Of a stretch of DNA of 64,000 nucleotides, positions 57,345 to 64,000 are shown one piece after another. Position 1 is the first letter of the stretch; the number at the start of each line of letters is the position of its first letter. The DNA lies in the NCBI RefSeq assembly GCF_003086295.3, contig NC_092051.1:19029940-19093939 (forward strand), given 5' to 3'. Position numbers and translations under genes: made by a program. The stretch comes from Arachis hypogaea (taxonomy: Eukaryota; Streptophyta; Magnoliopsida; Fabales; Fabaceae). The notes below the pieces were generated by a model that was not told the DNA's origin, ran no database searches, and worked only from the letters and a program-made list of their open reading frames with translations.

Positions 57345-60300
57345 TTACATTGATTTTGCATAGAGGTCAATGCTACCAAGTTGTAGCCTGGAATTAGAAT
57401 GAACATCTCTGACTGCCAAAAATCTAAACCTGCAAATCCATATTAAGTGAGCTGGGAAGATCAAGAACATAACACATTCGTAAGGTTCCGCGGCAAATTA
57501 CCTGAACAAATTGGCTGGAAAACTTTCTGAGTTGATCAAGAATGTCCTCCGCTGGAAACGCTCTTCAAAGAACTGAGAGGTATGGTTATCCAAAACTCGC
57601 CAGCTTATTCCCTTGTCGTTGCTCCCTTCAAGAACCCTGAGTGCGTAACATAGGCCGCAAAGAAAAACATGAATATCAAAACATGGCTCATTAATTGAAG
57701 CATATACATGAGAAGAGAAATTCAGAACAGAGAGTAACAGCAGGAAATATTCCAAATCCCATACCAGTCCATTGGATCTCTTTCTGGTGCATCATTGGCT
57801 GACATAAACTCATATGCCGCAAGCTCAAACATCTTGTTACCAGATGTTTTATACATAATCCAACCACCTAAAAATTTACGTATTTTAATATCAAATAAAG
57901 AGAGCAATGGCTGCACCTTCTCCAACCTTGGGTTTCTTTATTAACTCTTTCCATTTCATAATTATATGTTATTTTTCATTACTCTTTATATGTCTTCAAG
58001 CCTGAGATTGCAAAGAAAGCAGAAATCCTAAGGTCAAGTAATTTAACATGAAATCATCAAGGGAGCGAAAGCTGCTAGGCATAGTCAATTCACAAAGAAA
58101 CTGGTGAATATTAGTATGTCAAAAGTATAAATTTTCAGTGAGTGGTTTACAAACTATTCATAAAATTTCATAGTTGTTAAAGAATATACATGAGAAGATT
58201 GAAGGACAGGAGCAAATTAAATTGCAGAGAAAACTACCAAGTCAAGTAGTCCAATTAGGGATGTGGTTTGCTGTATAAGCAGAATTATATAATCTATTAT
58301 GAAGTCACAACAAAAAGCAAATTACAACTATAATGAAATTTCATCAATATATAGAATTTATTGTTAATGATAAATTATTTATTAAGATACCTCTTGCACC
58401 GTTTGGCTCTTCCCATTTTGATATCCAAGTTCCATCAAATGCTGACGTTGCCTGAAATTTTATAAAACCAAAAAAATTATGGATACCATAAGGTATAAGT
58501 AATAGGAAAACATATAAAATGAACAAGTCATAACAGACTCACAATCCCAAAGGGCAACTCTTCTGCACTTGCAATGACTGAACCAGAGTGTATTCTGTTT
58601 AACTTAAGAAGGGGCAAGGTAATTGAATCTTTCCCATAGCTATCACACTTGTTAAGATTGTAAATCATGTCATCCAGTGCATTTAGCACAACGGGCAGTG
58701 CTAAAGAAGTTAAGACAGGGTTACCTGCCAAGCAGATTTCAACCCTCCCATCTGTATTCTGTTTCTTCAGTGAAAGAGCTTCAAGTAGGTCATCAAAAGA
58801 TGGCAAACGTTTCTGCCACTTTGGGTCTTTTAGAACTGAATCAATGGAGGTCCTTCTTGTTTTAAAAGGGGAATTACAAATATCCAAGATAATTCCTTTA
58901 ATAATCCCAAGTACTTTGACAGCTTCAGACTTTGTTAGTTCTTCCTCAACAAACTGACGAAGGACAGGGCGAAATCCATTATAAATTCTTGTCACATGCT
59001 CATCTATGCACAAACGCACTGGGCAAGCAGACGTACTCAATATACCATCCTTATCAGAACCCATTTCTAATCTGGATTTACGCCATTCTTCATCCCCACT
59101 TCTCCTTCCAGGTAATGAGAGTGACTCATCATCTTCAGTATGAACACTCCTCTCAATTTGTTGGTTTTCCTCCTTATCGCGGGCTTCAATCATTGAAAGT
59201 TGCTGAGGTGCAAAGCCTCTTCGGCACTCTTTTGTTATAACAGTGAGTATTGATGACAAAGAAGACTCTGTAAGCATGATACGTCGAGATAGGACCTTTA
59301 AAAAAGACACAAAAAATCCTTATCAATTCCCAACAAATCAGTATATGCATGTAAAACAAGAATTGCAAGAAAACAAATTGTAACACCCACCTCATGCCAC
59401 TTCCTGGTGTAACGTTTGGTGACATCATAAGTTCCATCTTTCGCTACAGCAATAACATAATTTAATTTCTTATTCCACCTATGCCACATATTACAAAAAT
59501 GTCAAAAAAACAAGGAAGCATGACAGTAACTTCTAATGACAAGGACAATTACTTTCCCAGTCAATTATAAATGGATGAAGGCAATAAATACTGAAATGTG
59601 AAACATACTGTAAAAGTGAATTATATATATATACCCTTTTTCATATAACAATGGCTTGTCATAGATTCCTTCACATGGGTCAAGATGCATCCATCTGTAA
59701 GGTCATAAGCTCATAAACAAATATTGTCCAACTGGTAATAATTTTACAGCATATTGTTAAAATGCAGCAGCTTTTTGGTCAATTTTACCTTCCCAAAAAG
59801 TGAGAGAAGCACTCTGTCCAAACATGATCCGTAAGGTCCACAATCTGGAGATAAACTAAAATCAGTGACAGAAATCTTCAAAAAGTTCCATGTCAGACAG
59901 ATATTAGAAAATTTACTAAATAACAAGACAACATCGTAATTGCGATGCTTCATACATAAGCACTTCATTTGTATTTTGTAATATCAGAATTCAGAACTAT
60001 ATTGTGCAAATCAAGTGCTTCAAAGATTTAATCTACAGTTCTACACCATACTTCCTAGCAGTAGAGACCTAGAGAACACCAATGCATTATCTACTCAATT
60101 GCAGCATAATAAACTAAGAAGATCATCATAAAAAGAAAAAGAATTTGAAATGTTTACAAACCAAGCGTGACTCATAACCAAAAGATCGACAATAGTGCGT
60201 AAAGCAATTTGCCCATTCCCCACAGCGACCTTTTCTTGTTTCCACAAGCTGCAGATCAAGAGAGAAAAAGAGAATTTATAAATCTGCTAGGTTTGGCAGT

Positions 60301-62412
60301 TGGCTAACTATAACAATTTGACACAAGTTAAATACCTTAATTGGATCATTGTACCGAGGAAATCGGGTCAGTTGGGAGCAATGAGTGCAGCTGTGTTGTG
60401 GAAAGATAAAATGAGCAGGTGAACAATAGAAGCAAAAAATTAGTTGGCAGGAACAGAAACCTACTAAAGTGCTTTATAAGCAAAACCCATTATGTAAACA
60501 ATAATCAAATTAGCCTGTCATTAACATATTTCTTGAATGCAAATAGAAATGTAATGGAGAAATATTTCAGTACTCAAGAAAATTAAGATTTATATCAACT
60601 ATGATAATTAGCAAAACCACAGTCTTGATGTCAATACAAGGAAAACAGGTTATCAGAGATTGAAGAAAGGCCCATATTCCATGGCCATACCGGTAAAGTT
60701 CAACCCGGGAAGCTCCAAAACGAGTTTCGGAAGGATCTGGAGCAGTCATACCCTGGCCCGCAGTTGTGTTGCCACAATCCTGACAAGCTGGTGCATTCAC
60801 CCAGCTATTAGAAGAGACAAAAAAGAAAGGAGAAAAATAATCAGACACGTTTAGCATAAGAGAACAGACACAAATGTTATTCAATTTCATGGGAAACAAA
60901 GCAAGATCCAAGCAACTCAGCCAGCAATGCTGCATAAATCCTATTTGTGTCGGCAATTTTATGAAAAGTTCAGACCAGTGAAAATATTCTATTTTATCTT
61001 TATTGAGTTATCGGTCATAGATGCATTTGATTCATTTTGGTGCAGTAAAGCAGAACAGATATATCAGATGATTTACACCTGAAGGATTTCTTGAACCAGA
61101 AAAGCAGCTGCAGCAGGAAAGCATGATCTCGTTCTATTTTTGAAGGATTAAAATTACCCTCCTGGAAAATGTTTAATCTGTCAGGCTTATTAATTACAGA
61201 GCAAACTTAGCAGAATACAACAAGGGATGCTATGACATAGAAACATCATCACAAGCTCAAAATCAACATGTAACCAACACCAAGAAAGGAAGAGATGTAT
61301 CCACACAAAGATGCTGATAAAATGGAAGACAGACAATTCCAGGGCCTACGCAACAATATATTATATATTTGACTCATGATTACTAAAAGAACTAATATGT
61401 TATCTTGAAAGAGAAAAATACAGCATCTTACCTTGGCCAAAGAGACCAAGGCTTTCTCCTCAAGCTCTTCCATCGGAACAGTCTTCCGAGCAGCCTCCTG
61501 GCGCACTGCATCCTCATACTGCAACACACCAGAACTCCAGAACAATCAGCACAGAGAATCAACTATGCAATAATATTCATATGGACCATACTGATACATG
61601 TTTCTCTTTAGAATCGATTGAAACCAATAAGAGTTGGTTAACTTTACCCAAAACCAAACTTTGTTTTCAAATACAATGCAATGTAGCTTCAATTCATGAA
61701 CCTAAAACTCTTGTAATCTTATACAATACAATAAAGTCAATAAGTTGAAAAATACCATAAGAACTTGTTTAACGTAAGGGCGTATTCGGTGCTCAAATTC
61801 TTGAGGATCTCCATGAGCCATGAACTGCTGCAACATAAGAGCTTCCTCCTCCTCCTTCTCAACACACAAATATGAAATTAGATTATAGGAAATGCAGAAA
61901 ATGATCAAAAAGCGTTGAGAATGCAGCAGAACCTGCAAGAGCTTAGCGAGTTTCTCATCGGATAAAGACTGCAATGATTGATCAGTGTTTGGTTGGGGCT
62001 GAGGTTCGTCTTCGATGGAGATTAGTCGGAGTTTGTCGGAAATGGCAAGGAGATCGGAGTCAGTGGCGACTAGGGTATCATCTTCATCAACGTAAATCTA
62101 TGCATTTCAGGAGAATTAATTCAAACACATAATTTCATTTATATCATATATGAATATGAATTAATAGAATTAAATTGAAATTATAGGTGGAAAATTGAAC
62201 CTTCTGTTGGTCGGGAGGAACAAAAGTGAGAGAGAAGAGTTGGAATTGAAAAACCTGCAATCATGACTTTCGTGATCGTCAGCGAGAAAGAAAGAATGAG
62301 GGAATTTAGGGATTGTTTTGGGAGAAAGAATTACTTCGAAGCCATCATCCGTATCGTATTCAAGATCATAGTTGGAATCATTGTGGAGCACCTGGAATTT
62401 GCGGGCGACCAT
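57345..62412 (-). CDS. PNG1: Peptide:N-glycanase (peptide-N4-(N-acetyl-beta-glucosaminyl)asparagine amidase), about 720 aa, 17 exons
   Basis: Exons on the minus strand: 62412-62335, 62254-62201, 62097-61933, 61854-61756, 61518-61432, 61161-61079, 60804-60691, 60390-60337, 60248-60162, 59844-59789, 59694-59635, 59478-59391, 59295-58543, 58451-58391, 57867-57765, 57636-57502 and 57429-57345. The protein opens [12 protein letters not shown], a ubiquitin-like N-terminus of plant PNG1. Zinc-binding CxxC pairs (CQDC, CTHC) and the transglutaminase-type triad follow: Cys in GEWANC (about residue 260), His in DHVWTE, Asp in HLDPCEG. The C-terminal part ([16 protein letters not shown] onward) is a probable carbohydrate-binding beta-sandwich. 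PNG1 strips N-glycans from misfolded glycoproteins in the cytosol during ER-associated degradation. The length matches the plant family. By my count exon 8 is one base short of the in-frame length, which may be a counting error. Confidence 0.93.
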
Positions 62413-62633
62413 TGATGCTCCTCTTCTTCTTCTTCACTGCGAAACTGATACTGCTACTATTTTTTTCGTATAAAATAATTATATTTTTGGCATAGACTCA
62501 ATGTTGATCTTTCCTGAGGGTTTTTTTTTTTTTTCCTTGTTGGTGACTGCCTGAGTTTAAGATTCTTTGTCGTTGACCTTCACCTCTAAAAGTCTCCCCT
62601 CCTCTCTATTTTTCTCTCTGTTTTTCTCCGGTC
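62413..62633 (-). other. PNG1 upstream region
   Basis: The 220 bases upstream of the PNG1 ATG contain a C/T-rich leader and a T run near 62520-62535. Beyond it lies a MITE. The sequence probably holds the 5' UTR and core promoter, but no clear TATA box in the right place is seen. Confidence 0.35.
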
Positions 62634-63109
62634 CTATGTTGTCCGGACACGGGATACAACACGACATGGGATACGCCTCGCGAATTTTAAAATCTTACAT
62701 GACACGGAAACACGTATATATATATAAAATATAAAGTATTTTTTAGATAAATTGTAATGATATTTTGATATTTTATTGATATTAAAATATAAATTAAAAA
62801 TTTTAATTATTTTTAATATCTTATTTTAATTATATCAAGTATTTAAAATATTTTTTGTTTTAATAAAGAATAATATATACTATATCTAAATTTATTTTAA
62901 GAATATATGTTAAGAATAAGACTGGATACGCGGACACGTGATTGTATTTAGGTATGTCCAGGAGTGTCCGGAGAAGAATTTTTTATTTTTTATTAAGACA
63001 CAGTTGAACACAGCAGACACGCGTGTCGGACGAGTGTCGATGAGTGTCGTGTCCAAAATGTGTCCGACACGCGGACACGATAACTCAGCAAAGTGTCCGT
63101 GCTTCATAG
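62634..63109. mobile_element. hAT-like MITE, 476 bp
   Basis: The left end CTATGTTGTCCGGACACGG and the right end, inverted, CTATGAAGCACGGACACTT are inverted repeats. The subterminal parts are rich in GGACAC / GTGTCC motifs, while the centre is AT-rich. The flanking 8-mers CTCCGGTC and CTCCCCTC match at six of eight bases. The family assignment is tentative. Confidence 0.5.
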
Positions 63110-63117
63110 CTCCCCTC

Positions 63118-63480
63118 AAATTCTGAAATTTTTTTAAATAAATAAAACAAATATTATATTTATGAATATAAATACAATTTTTTTTTTACATATTTTATCC
63201 TAAAAAAAGATAAGTTTGTTATGTACTATTTAATTCCTAAAGAGGATAACATAAGCAAGAATGCACTAATACAAATGGAATAAGACATGAATCCTGTAAT
63301 ATACGTATCTCGTCTGTATTAAAAATGAAATACATTCATAACAATGTGAAAATGGTTTGTTTATCCATAAGTTGAGCTTGTGTCTTATGACCCTTTCGAA
63401 TCCATAACTATTATAATTTCTCATAAATAGTTTGGACACAAAAATTATTTTTGTTATGAAAAAGAAGTTGGTGTTTTGGG
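63118..63480. other. AT-rich spacer
   Basis: No gene or element border is supportable here. The sequence turns abruptly GC-rich after about 63500. Confidence 0.35.
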
Positions 63481-63499
63481 AGAATATTGGAGGATGAGG

Positions 63500-64000
63500 T
63501 GATTTACCGAGCGGTGGAGCTGCCGATCAACACGTACTGTTACTGAGCAACATGTCCGCACCACGCAGGGGCGTGGTGACGCGGCGAGCATGCAGGTTCT
63601 GGCACCACGCAGGAGCGTGGTGGAGCTGGCGTCGCGGAGTCCTGATGCACCACAGGGGGCGTGCTGCAGCTGCTGGCATGCAGGGGACAGGTCTCACCCC
63701 GATAAACAGCAAGCGTGGCCTCCTCGTTGCTCTATATAAAGAGCCTCCTCCTCCAACTGCAATTAGAAAGAAAGTATGTTAGTGAGAGGGCAGAAAGCAT
63801 TAGGAAAAGGGGGGTTGCAAACTCATATTAGAAGGGAAGAGTGTTGCTGCTCCACAAGAAAAAGGGTGAAAAAATAGGCAGTAAAAAAAATATTATTTTG
63901 TATTTATTTTAAAGAATAGTTCATAATTATAATGTTCCGGAGGAACATATTATAAATTATTTGGATCATCCAATTTATGTAAGTTGGTAAATTATATTTT
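63500..64000 (+). promoter_or_regulatory. GC-rich hairpin motifs and TATA box, possible LTR or promoter
   Basis: Three hairpin-like units (CACCACGC...GCGTGGTG) lie at about 63558-63579, 63602-63622 and 63647-63667, followed by TATATAAA at 63733-63740 and a purine-rich leader. The sudden GC rise and a good TATA box suggest the promoter of a retroelement or of a gene beyond the right edge. No protein is recognisable before the window ends. Confidence 0.35.

Noticed and set aside
63552..63782. 76-codon GC-rich frame near the right edge
   Set aside because: It consists of the hairpin repeats and runs through the TATA box, so it is unlikely to be coding.
1..64000. CRISPR arrays, operons or bacterial-type regulatory sites
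   Set aside because: No spaced direct-repeat arrays of that type exist. Introns, plant transposons and plastid targeting show this is plant nuclear DNA.

Overview
This is a plant nuclear genomic window. It holds intron-containing genes with GT-AG junctions, a plastid-targeted enzyme, a DYW-type PPR protein and dense layers of plant retrotransposons and DNA transposons. The gene sequences look legume-like, and the repeat content (inverted-repeat MITE families, a Tat-type gypsy element) makes Arachis (peanut) or a close relative my best guess. That guess rests on recognition and not on a search.

1-25.7 kb is a nest of transposons with no obvious host gene. The 3' end of a forward copia element (1-666) sits in the RNase H region of a reverse copia element (672-11155). 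The reverse copia is split by a 5.5-kb Harbinger-like element (2982-8492, TAA/TTA target duplication). That element holds a hAT-like element (3525-4892), which holds a tRNA-derived SINE (4158-4332). Next comes a 14.4-kb CACTA element (11276-25682) carrying remnants of its own genes, a captured piece of an OHCU-decarboxylase (allantoin synthase) gene, a MITE, and a complete 3.8-kb Mutator-like element (15452-19244). The Harbinger-like and Mutator-like elements each carry, on the minus strand, a small gene for a GRF-type zinc finger joined to a C-terminal membrane segment. I consider this the most interesting observation here.

25.7-37.4 kb is a gene island. A 1-kb long-inverted-repeat element lies just upstream of a PPR-DYW gene (26931-28898). 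Then come the first exons of a NEK-type kinase, broken by a TIR element, an IQD calmodulin-binding gene (minus, 31606-32994), and a plastid ribose-5-phosphate isomerase gene (minus, 35771-36646) with a Mutator-type MITE about 215 bp upstream of its start codon.

37.4-54.2 kb is again repetitive. A decayed Ty3/gypsy element of Tat type with an antisense ORF spans 38440-49718 and is interrupted by a 1.8-kb copia solo LTR (45952-47778). It is followed by a long inverted-repeat element, a 1.2-kb Pack-MULE carrying a probable DREB/ERF fragment (51761-52953), a MITE and a 5'-truncated LINE.

55-62.4 kb holds two convergent host genes: a two-domain B3 (REM-like) DNA-binding protein (55104-56863) and a 17-exon peptide:N-glycanase gene, PNG1 (57345-62412, minus). 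The last 1.6 kb has a hAT-like MITE and a GC-rich stretch with three hairpin motifs upstream of a TATA box.

The host genes are unrelated in function: organelle RNA processing, Ca2+/calmodulin signalling, pentose phosphate metabolism, transcription and glycoprotein quality control. Their grouping reflects chromosomal position only.
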